Shown piece by piece: positions 17,527-26,434 of a stretch of DNA of 64,000 nucleotides (the first letter of the stretch is position 1; each line of letters starts with the position of its first letter). Position numbers and translations under genes: made by a program. Origin of the DNA: Paraburkholderia sp. BL25I1N1 (GTDB taxonomy: Bacteria > Pseudomonadota > Gammaproteobacteria > Burkholderiales > Burkholderiaceae); the NCBI RefSeq assembly GCF_003002025.1, contig NZ_PVZB01000015.1:1-64000 (forward strand). Reading direction: 5' to 3'. A model generated the notes under the pieces. That model saw only the letters and a program-made list of their open reading frames with translations, was not told the DNA's origin and made no database searches.

Positions 17527-18492
17527 TTAAAAACGTGGATTGTTCAGTTTCGGCAAATCGCATTGCAGGGTGGCGAGCGCAGCCTGGATGCGCATGCCCT
17601 GGTCTTCGGAGATGAGGCTATAAAGCACCTCCCTGAAACGGGGATGACGTACACCCGAGTGGATGTATTGCCACCTGTAAGCCTCGAGGAAATTCGCTTC
17701 GACCGACAGGGTTTCCAGTTCGTAGACTGCGCGGCCGCAGTTGGCCACGAAGTAACGCGCGTCGGCTGCGGCCTGCGCCTGCAGAATGCCGTCGATCGCG
17801 GCGACCAGTTCAATGAACTCGTCAACAGCCTTGTCGCGATCATCGGCCGTGACAGTGGCGTCGTGACGTCCCCATTCGAGCTCGTCGAGGATGGCGTGCT
17901 GACTCTCCTCCTTCCAGTGGTAAAGGAATACATTCTTGAACAGTTCGGAAAGCTGACCGTCTGGGTCGATGCTATGGCGGTAGTGGAGCTGGGTGAACAG
18001 TTCGATATGCAGTGTCAGCGCCAGTACGGCCCAGGTGCTCTTGCCGAGAACCACGGCGGCAATGGCATCAGGGTCGACGTTAAAGCGATAGCCAGCGGGC
18101 AGGGTTTCACCGATCATCATGTCGATGCGGCGAAACAGCGCCTGATGCTTAAGCTCCTCGTCGCTGAAGCGGACCAGCGCCTCAAGCGCCACCTGGTCAC
18201 CGAGCCAATAGTCACGGCTGACTTCCAGCACCTTCGCATTGATGAAGCGCTCTACTAGTCCGAACACGTTGGCATACGTGCGTCCCTGAATCTGGCTGAC
18301 GAAACGCTTCTCGCCATCGGACAGCGTGACGAAATTCGGAGCCAGGGAGAGTCCGTCGGGCAGATATTTCTGGGACGCGTCAAAGGTGCGGCCTCCAATC
18401 ACGTCACGGTCGATGTCCCAACTGACCATCTTTGAGGCGCGAATGCACCGGGCGTAACGATCGCGGTCGGTGAGTCGCGATACTGCATTCAT
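17527..18492 (-). CDS. ferritin-like diiron protein (AurF-like oxygenase candidate)
   Basis: A 321-residue helical protein with a complete diiron ligand pattern: Glu81, Glu113-xx-His116 (EELKH), Glu164 (HIELF) and Glu196-xx-His199 (EESQH). This is the E...ExxH...E...ExxH arrangement of ferritin-like carboxylate-bridged diiron enzymes, such as AurF-type N-oxygenases and fatty-acid or small-molecule oxygenases. The start at 18492 is chosen because GGGAGAA lies five bases upstream; an upstream in-frame ATG would add nine residues without such a site. It is the first gene of a unit with OsmC and follows the AraC regulator in the same direction. Substrate unknown. Confidence 0.75.
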   Translation of the reverse strand: MNAVSRLTDRDRYARCIRASKMVSWDIDRDVIGGRTFDASQKYLPDGLSLAPNFVTLSDGEKRFVSQIQGRTYANVFGLVERFINAKVLEVSRDYWLGDQVALEALVRFSDEELKHQALFRRIDMMIGETLPAGYRFNVDPDAIAAVVLGKSTWAVLALTLHIELFTQLHYRHSIDPDGQLSELFKNVFLYHWKEESQHAILDELEWGRHDATVTADDRDKAVDEFIELVAAIDGILQAQAAADARYFVANCGRAVYELETLSVEANFLEAYRWQYIHSGVRHPRFREVLYSLISEDQGMRIQAALATLQCDLPKLNNPRF

Positions 18493-18798
18493 AGCATTTC
18501 TCCCAATATGGACCGACATGCGGTCGGGATTCGAGTGTTTATCTGCCGGCCAGGACCAGACGGTTGATCTGGCATTCCGGTACGCTCAAATGTACGACTG
18601 GGAGACGCGAGGTTCTATGATCAGGCCGCTGGGAGATATGACCGAAACCCCCGATCAGATTTGACGCGTGTGAATGAACGTTGCATCGGGCATGGCACGG
18701 GGCACGTTAGCGATTTGGTCAATTGGCGCAATGAGTCACCGTTCACGTCGTGCGCCTGCTGATGTTGTCGAAGCACACGTTGGGCTTAGTGGTCGGTG
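18493..18798. promoter_or_regulatory. probable promoter region of diiron-OsmC operon
   Basis: About 300 bases between the end of the AraC gene and the diiron gene, with no gene. The operon promoter and the AraC-type operator should be here; I could not fix the sites by eye. Confidence 0.4.
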
Positions 18799-19842
18799 TC
18801 ACTGATCCGGTGGTGGTGTGATGCGATTCGCGCCGAGTGCGGCCGGCCCAGACTCGGTAGCACCGTTTACCTTTCCTTTGCTCTTGCGCCAGCCGGCCGG
18901 TGGCATTCCAAATTCCCGCCTGAAGGCCCTACTGAACGCTGCCTCCGACTCATAACCAATGTGCTCCGCTACAGCGGCGAGTGACTTACTGCCAATCAGA
19001 AGTTCCTGCGCCGCGATCTGCATGCGCCATCGCGCCAGGTACTGCATTGGCGGTTGTCCAAGAAGATCGGTGAAACGTTGCGCCAACGCGGAGCGCGATA
19101 ACCCCACCTTGCGCGCAAGCTCATCAACGGTCCAAGGGTAGACTGATTTTGCATGGAGCAACGAAAGCGCACGTCCAACATAGCGATCGCGCACGCCAGC
19201 CAGCCATCCTGTCTGGTCAGCAGGTAGCGCTTCAATACAGCTACGGACCGCTTCAACAAACAAGAGTTCGGACAGTCTGGCGAGGACGATCGTACCGCCC
19301 GCCCGCGAACCGGCTGCCTCGGCGGCAGCCAGCTTGAGAGAGGATTCAAGCCATGCTGCACGCGGATCTTGGCGCATATCAATCTTGAAGAGTCGCGGCA
19401 GCGATGAAAGCAGTGGGTTACTTAGCGTATCGTCGCAGGCCAGAAAGCCACATACGATGCGAGTCGTAGGTCCTCCGCCTCCGTGGGATAGCGTCATCAC
19501 CTCACCGGGTTCTGTCTCCATCGGGCCGACTAATAGCGACTCCGTTGGCGTGGGCGCAAGATCCACGGCGCTGCCCATCACATGTGTTTCGCCTTGCGGC
19601 ACCACGAGCAGTTCGCCGGCATTGAGATGAATAGCCGAATCGGGGTCGCCTGCCAGTTGTGCCCAGCAGCTACCTTCTATGATCAGATGGTATGAAACTA
19701 CACGCTCAGATCGCGGCAAATACGCTGCACAGAGCGCAGCATCTGTGCGGCCTATCAGGCACCACGGTGCCGTGAAGGTTGCATTCAGATACACCGCGCC
19801 GCTTAGACGCACAGCGCGCAGGACGTCAGAAACTGCATCCAT
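18799..19842 (-). CDS. AraC family transcriptional regulator (cupin_6 N-terminal domain)
   Basis: A 347-residue activator-type regulator. The N-terminal half is a cupin-like sensing domain (LIIEGSCWAQLAGD, GELLVVPQGETHVM). The C-terminal about 110 residues hold the paired helix-turn-helix of AraC/XylS proteins (WTVDELARKVGLSRSALAQRF and LAAVAEHIGYESEAAFSRAFRREFG). The start at MDAVSDVLRAVRLSG matches where this subfamily normally begins; the frame is open for 18 codons further upstream. It precedes the diiron-OsmC operon on the same strand and is its likely regulator. In relatives such regulators often control redox or reactive-compound detoxification genes. Confidence 0.88.
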   Translation of the reverse strand: MDAVSDVLRAVRLSGAVYLNATFTAPWCLIGRTDAALCAAYLPRSERVVSYHLIIEGSCWAQLAGDPDSAIHLNAGELLVVPQGETHVMGSAVDLAPTPTESLLVGPMETEPGEVMTLSHGGGGPTTRIVCGFLACDDTLSNPLLSSLPRLFKIDMRQDPRAAWLESSLKLAAAEAAGSRAGGTIVLARLSELLFVEAVRSCIEALPADQTGWLAGVRDRYVGRALSLLHAKSVYPWTVDELARKVGLSRSALAQRFTDLLGQPPMQYLARWRMQIAAQELLIGSKSLAAVAEHIGYESEAAFSRAFRREFGMPPAGWRKSKGKVNGATESGPAALGANRITPPPDQ

Positions 19843-20537
19843 GAATAGCTCGCGTGAAATGCGATTTCCCGGGCAAGTGAAGGGGATGCCGCCCACTTCT
19901 TCAATCTGGCCGACGGGTACATGTTAAACCTGCTGCGGCGGCATATGACAAATACCTTACCGATGACGTCAACACGCATGATGCATCGCCGCGCGATTCG
20001 TATGGATGTTCGCGGGCGGCCCCTTAGCGAGCATGTCTGATCTCGATTGATTCCGGCGCAGGCCGTCCTGAGTCTCCGCACCGTTCTGTCGTTCATGGTC
20101 TGCGTTGCAATCGCGATTGGGATTAGAGGTGTGTCGGCTCGGCGACGGGCACGGCGACGTCCTGCCCCATCATCACAGCTCCTTCGGGTCTGCCTCGATA
20201 CTTTTGAGTGTGGGCGCATCGCTGCGTGACACAACCGCGTGCAACCAGATCGCGCCCGTCTGCAGGAGGACCGGACAACCTTTCTGGACGTGCTGCAATG
20301 CTCAGGCGAACCAGAGGCAAGACTTGGACGGTCGGGCAAAAAACATCGACGCACGGCCAGGACGGCAACAAGTTGCGAGAGGCAAAGTTCGTCGCAGGGC
20401 GGGACGTGACACATCAACGCCATCCGTACTTCGCAGCCAAACCTTCCACGGATTTCGGAAGCCTGGCCGCCTCCAAACTTGCGCAGATCGGTTCACGCAC
20501 AGTGGCTTACCGGTTCGGGCAATCGAAACAGCGTGAA
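19843..20537. other. gene-free stretch upstream of AraC gene
   Basis: No supportable gene. Open frames here are shadows of each other and match nothing I recognise. The AraC promoter should lie near its right-to-left start at 19842. Confidence 0.4.
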
Positions 20538-20708
20538 ATGCCGATGAAAAACCTGATAAGCCGTGCGATGTACCACCCGCTCATCGCACTATTCATGTTC
20601 TATTTGACCGACCTGATGCACCACGTCGACTACAGTCTGGCCGGCGCTCTGTTCGTTCTGGCAGCGAAATCCATGTCCCGCGTCGTGAACCTGTTCAACA
20701 AAGGGTAG
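20538..20708 (+). CDS. possible small membrane protein
   Basis: A 56-residue open frame with protein-like character: a short basic-amphipathic start, a hydrophobic helix (LIALFMFYLTDLM), a second one (LAGALFVLAAKSM) and the end NLFNKG. It could be a two-helix inner-membrane protein. There is no strong ribosome binding site, and ATG at 20538 or 20544 could serve. The longer frame upstream does not look coding. Function unknown. Confidence 0.35.
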   Translation: MPMKNLISRAMYHPLIALFMFYLTDLMHHVDYSLAGALFVLAAKSMSRVVNLFNKG

Positions 20709-21112
20709 CGCCATACGTCGGTACGGCACGCCAGGTGGATTAATAGGACGCAAGATGGAAGCATCGGGTTAGACAAGCGACAGCCTGGAATAGTCCTAAT
20801 GGCTAGCTTTTCGGAATGGCCAACGCCCGTTGGACACGATCGGGACGCATGCGTCCCTTGCCAATGTGAAGCCGACGTTCGAATGACTGCATGAGAGAGC
20901 TTGCCAACGACTGTAGATGGCCCGTCCTCTGCCTGTCGCGGCCGACGACAGGCGTCCCCGCTTCTGCCGATTGTCTGAGATCCACGACTGGCCATTTCTC
21001 TGCGCGATGGACACTGTTGCAAATCGGCTGCTTTGCGCTGCATCAAAGCGGCTTGAGCGTAAGCATCTGCCAAGCCCAACGCGGGCATACTGTGGAACAG
21101 CCCCCTGGCGTT
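20709..21112. other. gene-free stretch with degenerate repeat
   Basis: No supportable gene. It contains a weaker relative of the dispersed repeat, with GAAGCCGACGTTCGAATGACTGC matching in reverse the core of copies A and B. Confidence 0.4.
20813..20900 (-). repeat. dispersed intergenic repeat, copy C (weak)
   Basis: In reverse complement the core ATTCGAACGTCGGCTTC, then ATTGGC aligns with ATTCAGACGTCGGCTTC, then CTTGGC of copy A. Similarity outside this core is poor. Confidence 0.35.
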
Positions 21113-21745
21113 TCAGGCAACCGGCTTGCGCCACACGCTGGCTAGCCACGGCTGCCGCTCACGCGGCAAGCCGGCGGGCCGGTAATAGTGCTCAGTTTCG
21201 ACGAAGCCTGCGTCCGCCATATATCGGCGCCATGCTTCGAGATCATGGAAGACGCCGTAGCGGCCGTGGCTCCAGCCTTCCTGATTCGTGCCGCGCGGGT
21301 TGGAGCTGAACAGCACGCCGCCAGGCTTCAGCGTCGCGTGCAATTGCCGCAACACGCGCGGCAACGCCTGACTCGGGACATGGAACAGCGCGGCGTTGGC
21401 GAAAATGCCGTCAAAGTGCGCGGCCGGCAAATCGAGATGCAGGAAATCCTGCTGCCAGACGTCGCAGCCAGTCGCGTCACGCGCCATTGCAACGAAGCGC
21501 TCGGCGCCATCGAGGCCGACCGCGCAATGGCCGAGTGTAGTGAAGGTCTTGAAATCTCGCCCCGGCCCGCAGCCGAAATCCAGGATCGTAAGAGGCGGCT
21601 CGACTTCGATATGGTGCAGCAGCGCCGCGATGTTCTGCGTGACGTCGTGGTCGTACGTGCCGTTGCGGAAATCTTCCGCGTGCGCGTCGTAGTGCTGCAA
21701 CGTGACGGCACTGATTTTATCGAGGTCGCGGGGGTCGAGTTCCAT
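21113..21745 (-). CDS. class I SAM-dependent methyltransferase
   Basis: A 210-residue cytoplasmic enzyme with a Methyltransf_11-type Rossmann fold. Motif I is LDFGCGPGRDF near residues 55-65, followed by the acidic residue after strand 2 (GLDGAERFV), then QQDFLHLDLP, FDGIFANAALFHVP and the post-motif LKPGGVLFSSNPRG. The start at MELDPRDLDKI is preferred; the frame runs 19 codons further upstream with poor coding character. The acceptor is unknown. It stands alone between gene-poor DNA and the IS30 element; codon use is like the core genome. Confidence 0.82.
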   Translation of the reverse strand: MELDPRDLDKISAVTLQHYDAHAEDFRNGTYDHDVTQNIAALLHHIEVEPPLTILDFGCGPGRDFKTFTTLGHCAVGLDGAERFVAMARDATGCDVWQQDFLHLDLPAAHFDGIFANAALFHVPSQALPRVLRQLHATLKPGGVLFSSNPRGTNQEGWSHGRYGVFHDLEAWRRYMADAGFVETEHYYRPAGLPRERQPWLASVWRKPVA

Positions 21746-22024
21746 GCGGGAAGTATATCTCGGGGCATTTCCCGCACGACTACGTCGTACTTCCGTTGTC
21801 ATCAGTCGTGGTCGGTTGCGTGCCGAACAGGACGAACAACGCGATTCCGTGTGCGCAACTGATTCCTCTTGGGTTTCCGAGAAAAGCGCACGGTATCAGG
21901 CGAACGGCTGGAGATGGCCGTACCTTGCCGATCGTCGTGCGATCGACCCGTGCGTGCCACGAGCGGCAGCACGCGACCCACTTCGGACGCTTGACCAGGC
22001 GCGACCTCATCGGCGGCTTTTCGG

Positions 22025-22048
22025 GGCGGATTCAACCGGTCGATGCAA
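22025..22048 (+). repeat. IS30 left inverted repeat
   Basis: Starts GGCGGATTCAACCGGTCG and matches the right end over 24 bases without a mismatch in reverse complement. Confidence 0.9.
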
Positions 22049-22085
22049 CACACTGAAGACTGCGCAAGCAGCAGGAGTGTTGCAA

Positions 22086-23221
22086 ATGAAGCAGAGACGC
22101 CGGATTTATTACAGTGAGACGCAGAAAGCGCTGATGTGGGAACGTTGGCGCAACGGCGAATCTCTGCAGAAGATCGCCCAGCTCTTTGATCGTAACCACT
22201 CGTCGGTTCAGGGGATTCTGGCTGAGACAGGCGGGATCCAGCCGCCACAAAGGCACCGCTCGGGATTGGCGTTGACGCTGGAGGAGCGCGAAGAGATCTC
22301 GCGAGGGCTTGTGGCTGACGATTCGATCCAGTCAATTGCAAAACGACTATCGCGAGCGCCTTCCACCATCTGTCGTGAGATCAAACGTAACAGCGGACCA
22401 GACGGTTATCGGGCGACCTACGCCGACCAGCTTGCATGGGATCGGGCACAGCGTCCCAAAGCCTGTAAACTGGTTGAGCACCGGATGCTGGCGCAGATGG
22501 TTGCAGGCAAGCTCCAGTTACAGTGGTCACCGCAGCAGATTGCCGGATGGCTCAGGCGGGCGTATCCAGATGACGAGGACCACCACGTGTCTCACGAGAC
22601 GATCTATCTGCCCTGAAGAAGGAGTTGCTGGCGCATTTACGGCGTACCCGTGCCATGCGCCGGTCGCGCCACCACACTCAGAAGACGGACGGTCACGGCA
22701 GGATTCGGGACACCGTATCAATCAGCGAACGCCCCGCGAGTGTTGAAGACCGCGCGGTACCCGGGCATTGGGAAGGTGATCTGCTGTGCGGCAGCGGAAG
22801 CAGCCAGATAGCAACGCTTGTCGAGCGTCAGACACGCTATGTCATGCTGGTCAGGATCCCCTGCAAGGATAGCGAAACGGTCATCAATGCACTCATCAAA
22901 CATGCCAGCAAGTTGCCCCAGGAACTCTATAAATCGCTGACATGGGATCGGGGAACAGAGATGGCCGGGCACAAACGCTTCACCGTCGCCACTGATATCC
23001 AGGTCTACTTCTGCGACCCCCAGCATCCATGGCAACGTGGATCGAACGAAAATACAAACGGGCTGTTAAGGCAGTACTTCCCGAAAGGCACCGACCTGTC
23101 AGCGTATTCGCAGGCTAAACTCAATGCCGTGGCAAGACGATTGAACGAGCGTCCGAGAAAGACACTGGGCTACGAAACGCCTGCCGAACGGTTCCAGCAA
23201 ACTATTGCATCGACCGGTTGA
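22086..23221 (+). pseudogene. IS30 family transposase, disrupted by internal deletion
   Basis: The N-terminal part (to 22616) has the IS30 helix-turn-helix regions (LQKIAQLFDRNHSSVQ, SIQSIAKRLSRAPSTICREI) and ends abruptly after SHETIYLP and a stop. The rest continues in another frame from KELLAHLRRTRAMR and carries the full DDE core: GHWEGDL, LTWDRGTEMAGH and SNENTNGLLRQYFPKG. Intact relatives read SHETIYRSLF...KKELLAHLR here, so about ten codons are lost with a shift of frame. The rest looks undecayed, so the damage is probably recent. An internal start could give the C-terminal part alone, but that would lack DNA binding. Confidence 0.85.
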
Positions 23222-23228
23222 ATCCGCC
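23205..23228 (-). repeat. IS30 right inverted repeat
   Basis: Exact reverse complement of the left end over 24 bases. The transposase stop codon lies inside it. Confidence 0.9.
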
Positions 23229-23402
23229 GGGTGCAGCGGTCATTATCCCTTCGAGTCCGTCGGCAAGTCATCGGCCTTTGCGGACGTTCGCCGATCAGAC
23301 GTCGTGCGGCGACTGACCGTCACTTTGCCGCCATTGGCGATGCAGTGAAGGCGATTGTTAGCTGAGGTTGACCCGGTTCGACGGATAGATTTGCAGTTGA
23401 GT

Positions 23403-23690
23403 TTAATGTGGTGTGGCACCTCCCGATAAGGTTGAATCGCGGGTTGTCCACGGCCGGGCGGCGGGTCGACTGTCACGACCACGACGCTGCCCGGCGGTGG
23501 GCAACCCGCGCGGCGATAAGCTTTGATCTTGCGCATGCAGGTTTTCAAACTCGAGCGGCGAACAGTAGCCGATGCTGCTATGCAGGCGGCGTATGTTGTA
23601 CCAGCTCGTGCGACACGTGTCGCCGTCCGCCGGACGCAAATCGGCAATGTAGTGGATGGCAAAGTCTGTTTCATGAATCCGTACCGCTCT
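23403..23690 (-). pseudogene. IS3 family transposase OrfB remnant
   Basis: The beginning (YGFMKQTLPSTTLPICVRR) resembles the first residues of OrfB. In another frame the end TSWYNIRRLHSSIGYCSPLEFE is the classic C-terminus of IS3 OrfB around the last catalytic glutamate. About 200 codons of the DDE core between them are missing. Confidence 0.7.
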
Positions 23691-23988
23691 TCGGTGGAAT
23701 GGATCCCGTCTCCCTCGCGAACCAGGCTGCCGCGTGAGAGAGTATGTCGCGCTCCATCTTCAGTTGCCGGACTTCACGACGCAACCGTGTGAGCTCCTGC
23801 CGTTCGGCTGTGGTCAGACCGTCATGCCGCACGCCTGTGTCGCGATCAGCCTGTGCCACCCAGTTGTAGATGGTCTGTGCGGTAGGCTCGAACTCCTTTT
23901 CCAGTTCCTCCGGCCTGCGTCCAGCCTTCACCAGCTCGACCATTTGCGCCCGAAATTCCGCCGGGTACGGGGTACGATGCTTGCCCAT
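23671..23988 (-). CDS. IS3 family transposase OrfA
   Basis: A 105-residue OrfA with the expected helix-turn-helix (YPAEFRAQMVELVKAGRRPEELEKEF, then TIYNWVAQADRD) and a C-terminal leucine-zipper-like stretch (LTRLRREVRQLKMERDIL), which normally pairs with OrfB through a frameshift. The start MGKHRTPY is preceded by AGGAGGT, an excellent ribosome binding site. It ends in the common AAAWFARETGSIP region. Without a working OrfB it can bind ends but not transpose. Confidence 0.82.
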   Translation of the reverse strand: MGKHRTPYPAEFRAQMVELVKAGRRPEELEKEFEPTAQTIYNWVAQADRDTGVRHDGLTTAERQELTRLRREVRQLKMERDILSHAAAWFARETGSIPPKSGTDS

Positions 23989-24047
23989 AATCGGCACCTC
24001 CTTCTCCAAAGGATAGATGTCCGTTTTTCTGGGTCAACTTCAAGCTT

Positions 24048-24197
24048 CGAAGAAAACGAGCGGGTATTCACACTCACACCAACCGTTCGGTATTCAATTA
24101 GGCGAAGGGCCGGTTCGATACCTTGAGCGAGCCATTGACGCATAGAATCAAGATGGGGTTGAAGTTCAATCCACGCGTTAGAGATCGACCTAGCGGG
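24048..24197 (-). pseudogene. possible DgcN/DUF1611-type fragment cut by the IS3 element
   Basis: A 50-residue stretch ending EYRTVGVSVNTRSFSS, about ten bases from the IS3 end, resembles the C-terminal VVGVSVNTSxLS segment of DgcN (DUF1611) proteins. The continuation expected after it is replaced by the insertion element. Similarity judged by eye, so the family is tentative. Confidence 0.3.
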
Positions 24198-24377
24198 CCC
24201 GCGCCCGACTAGGTCGTCGCTACGCGGCGACACGAGCCTGAGACACATTACCCCGTTCGGCCAGAAGTGCCCAAGCAGTTCATACAAACGGCAAGGTGCA
24301 GGAACGATGATAGCGGATAGGTCCGCTTACTCCTCGTTTAAACTTGGTGAGTGACGATCGGGTATCGCATGCTCAAA

Positions 24378-26045
24378 CTATTCTTGCTCCGGTGCTGCAA
24401 GCGTGAGCCCATACAACTCGTTAAGCGCCCGCAGCATCTTCTGTTTTCGGTCATTTGCAAAGGCAAGATGGTCGTCCCAAAGGACCGAGTCGGCCGTGGG
24501 GATGAAGTCATAGGACGCCCAGTACTTTCTGCCATCTTCACTATTGAAGAACTCTCGGGGATGACGCGCCCGTTTGTAATTGTTGACTTCCGCTGGCATA
24601 GGCTGAAAATTCCACAGCACATCCACGGCCTCACGATAGGCCTCATCCTGGTTCGCCAGGTTGATCGGGAAGATGTGATCTACCTGTGGTTTGCTGTCGT
24701 GGAAGATGTAGCTGCGGCTCGGCATGAGCACCTTAGTCGCCAGCCAGGGAAGATTTAGCAACTGGTATTCGTGCAAGTCGCCAGTGCGGTTTTTGTCGAT
24801 AGCGATCTGACGAATTGCCTCCAGCGGAAACGCTTTGCCCGCTTTGCCCGCCTCCACAGCTTTGCGTGCAAATGCAGTGACCATAGTCTGGGTATTCCAG
24901 TCGCAGAACTGCGACAGCAAAAAGTACTGATTGATCAGCTGCAGTTCGACGGCCTTCATCGCGCGGATGCGCCACTCGTGACCACTACGCCTGCGCTCCG
25001 TCAGATAGGCGGCAATGGGTAGTACCGCGAGCCAGCGCGGCACAATCGAGGCGTGGTTAATGTTCAGCAGCCCCTTCAGATAGTTGGAAAACAGTTCGAC
25101 CAGCGGCTCCGTGTCGTTTTTCAGCGCATCCTGGAAAGCTTGAATGTCGCCGTTTCCCAAACGAGTCTCATCTATGCGGATCGTGTTCTTAATGATCAAA
25201 TGGAAAAACTGCAGCACTGCAGCCGATGAAAACTTGATACCTCCGCTTCGTACGAAGATTCTCTCGGAAAGCGCCCAGAGCCTTTCTTCATAATCCGACT
25301 GGACAGCTTTGATCTTTCCGAGCACAAGCTCCAATTGGGTTAATGCAATTCCTCCCGTATTCAAGCGGCGGAATACCTCGTTGACCTCTTTGGGTGTATC
25401 CGCTTTGACCGAAAAGTAGGCGATCGACTTGACGTTGACGTCCACGAAGATCTCCCACAATGCGCTGAGGTTTTTGCGCACCCGCAATTTTGCATCTTTG
25501 TTCTCCCCTCCGGCCACCCCGACGCGCTCTTCGAGATCAATCTTTTCGTCCTGGTTACAGCGCATGCAAGCCAATTCCGTCATGCGGAGGTACCGAGCCG
25601 CCGATGGTGAGCTGGCATCGCGGAAAAGAAATCCGGTTTCGTCCGACTCGGCGGTAGATGGGTCGAACAAGAGGTCATAGTGCAAAATCCGACCGTTGAA
25701 GCGGTTCCGGAGTACGGAGAACAGAGTCTGCAAGCGCTGCTGTCCGTCATAGACCAGCGCCTTCGGGGCGCCCCACAGTCCCTCATCTACTTGACGGGCA
25801 TACTTTCCCGGGGCGTAATCCTCGACGAAGCGGCGGTAAGGCACTCGTTGCTCTGTTTCCCAAAGCACCACACCACCAATTGGGTAGCGCTTGAGGAGTG
25901 AGTCGAGCAGCAGGCAAACATAGTCTTCCGACTCGTGGCGTGCCCCCCACACATACTGCCGTTGTACCTGTGGCAAAAACCATCCATTGTTCGGCGCGTT
26001 CAGTTTGTCCAATGCTTCGCGGACGGAAATACCTGCATACGACAT
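24378..26045 (-). CDS. DUF262 and HNH domain protein, GmrSD-like restriction candidate
   Basis: A 555-residue protein built like GmrSD-type modification-dependent (type IV) restriction enzymes. The N-terminal DUF262 domain (residues about 5-260) has the nucleotide-linked motif DGQQRLQTL at 100-108, with the supporting QRQYVWG and FRRLNTGG segments. A helical middle leads to a C-terminal HNH-like site: VDHIFP (His457) and, after a spacer, QPMPAEVNNYKR. The start at 26045 has GGGAA about ten bases upstream; the frame is open 25 codons further. It lies downstream of the SIR2 gene on the same strand, separated by 390 bases, so co-transcription is possible but not assured. In related enzymes DUF262 uses NTP and the HNH part cleaves DNA with modified cytosine. 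Confidence 0.8.
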   Translation of the reverse strand: MSYAGISVREALDKLNAPNNGWFLPQVQRQYVWGARHESEDYVCLLLDSLLKRYPIGGVVLWETEQRVPYRRFVEDYAPGKYARQVDEGLWGAPKALVYDGQQRLQTLFSVLRNRFNGRILHYDLLFDPSTAESDETGFLFRDASSPSAARYLRMTELACMRCNQDEKIDLEERVGVAGGENKDAKLRVRKNLSALWEIFVDVNVKSIAYFSVKADTPKEVNEVFRRLNTGGIALTQLELVLGKIKAVQSDYEERLWALSERIFVRSGGIKFSSAAVLQFFHLIIKNTIRIDETRLGNGDIQAFQDALKNDTEPLVELFSNYLKGLLNINHASIVPRWLAVLPIAAYLTERRRSGHEWRIRAMKAVELQLINQYFLLSQFCDWNTQTMVTAFARKAVEAGKAGKAFPLEAIRQIAIDKNRTGDLHEYQLLNLPWLATKVLMPSRSYIFHDSKPQVDHIFPINLANQDEAYREAVDVLWNFQPMPAEVNNYKRARHPREFFNSEDGRKYWASYDFIPTADSVLWDDHLAFANDRKQKMLRALNELYGLTLAAPEQE

Positions 26046-26434
26046 GCTTACTGTTCCCGATAAAATGTTGAACGGCTGCTTGAGCTGAAGCCGTAGCATA
26101 GCGGCAGTCTTGTCGAGCATCAGCTAGTCGGCCGCTTCCGATGTTGCTCTTTTCGATGTCGGCGACCAGCCATTGACCGCACACGGCCGAGCCTTGACTG
26201 ACGGTCGACTCGCCAACCTCGGCCAATGCAGTCATTCAGCGACCGCCCCAACTCAGGCGGTTACGCGCCCATAGATGTACGACCCGCGAATGAGGGCGCA
26301 CGAGCAATCAACAGAGCAACCGTTCACAACCGTCGTCGACGTTGATCGCGTCGAGCGCAGTTGTTCGCGAACTGTCCGAAGTGTAGACACTCAGAGATAG
26401 ATTCACCCGGTAGTGACTAGGCTTTTGTATCGCC
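26046..26434. other. spacer between SIR2 and DUF262 genes
   Basis: No gene. The segment 26115-26240 has the GC-rich, GACGGTC and GGCCGA-rich character of the decayed intergenic repeat; the remainder is plain. It may carry the DUF262 promoter. Confidence 0.4.

Larger units (their letters stand above)
22025..23228 (+). mobile_element. IS30 family insertion sequence, complete ends, broken transposase
   Basis: A 1204-base element bounded by perfect 24-base inverted repeats, with one long transposase gene split by a deletion. Immediate flanks are GG on both sides, which fits the 2-3 base target duplication typical of IS30 but is short enough to be chance. With both ends intact it could still be moved by a transposase supplied in trans. 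Confidence 0.88.
23367..24038 (-). mobile_element. IS3 family element, internally deleted
   Basis: Right end in reverse reads GTTGACCCAGAAAAACGGACATC; the left end reads GTTGACCCGGTTCGACGGATAGA, an imperfect inverted match typical of IS3 ends. Only about 670 bases remain of the usual 1.2-1.4 kb: OrfA is whole and OrfB keeps only its beginning and end. Confidence 0.7.
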
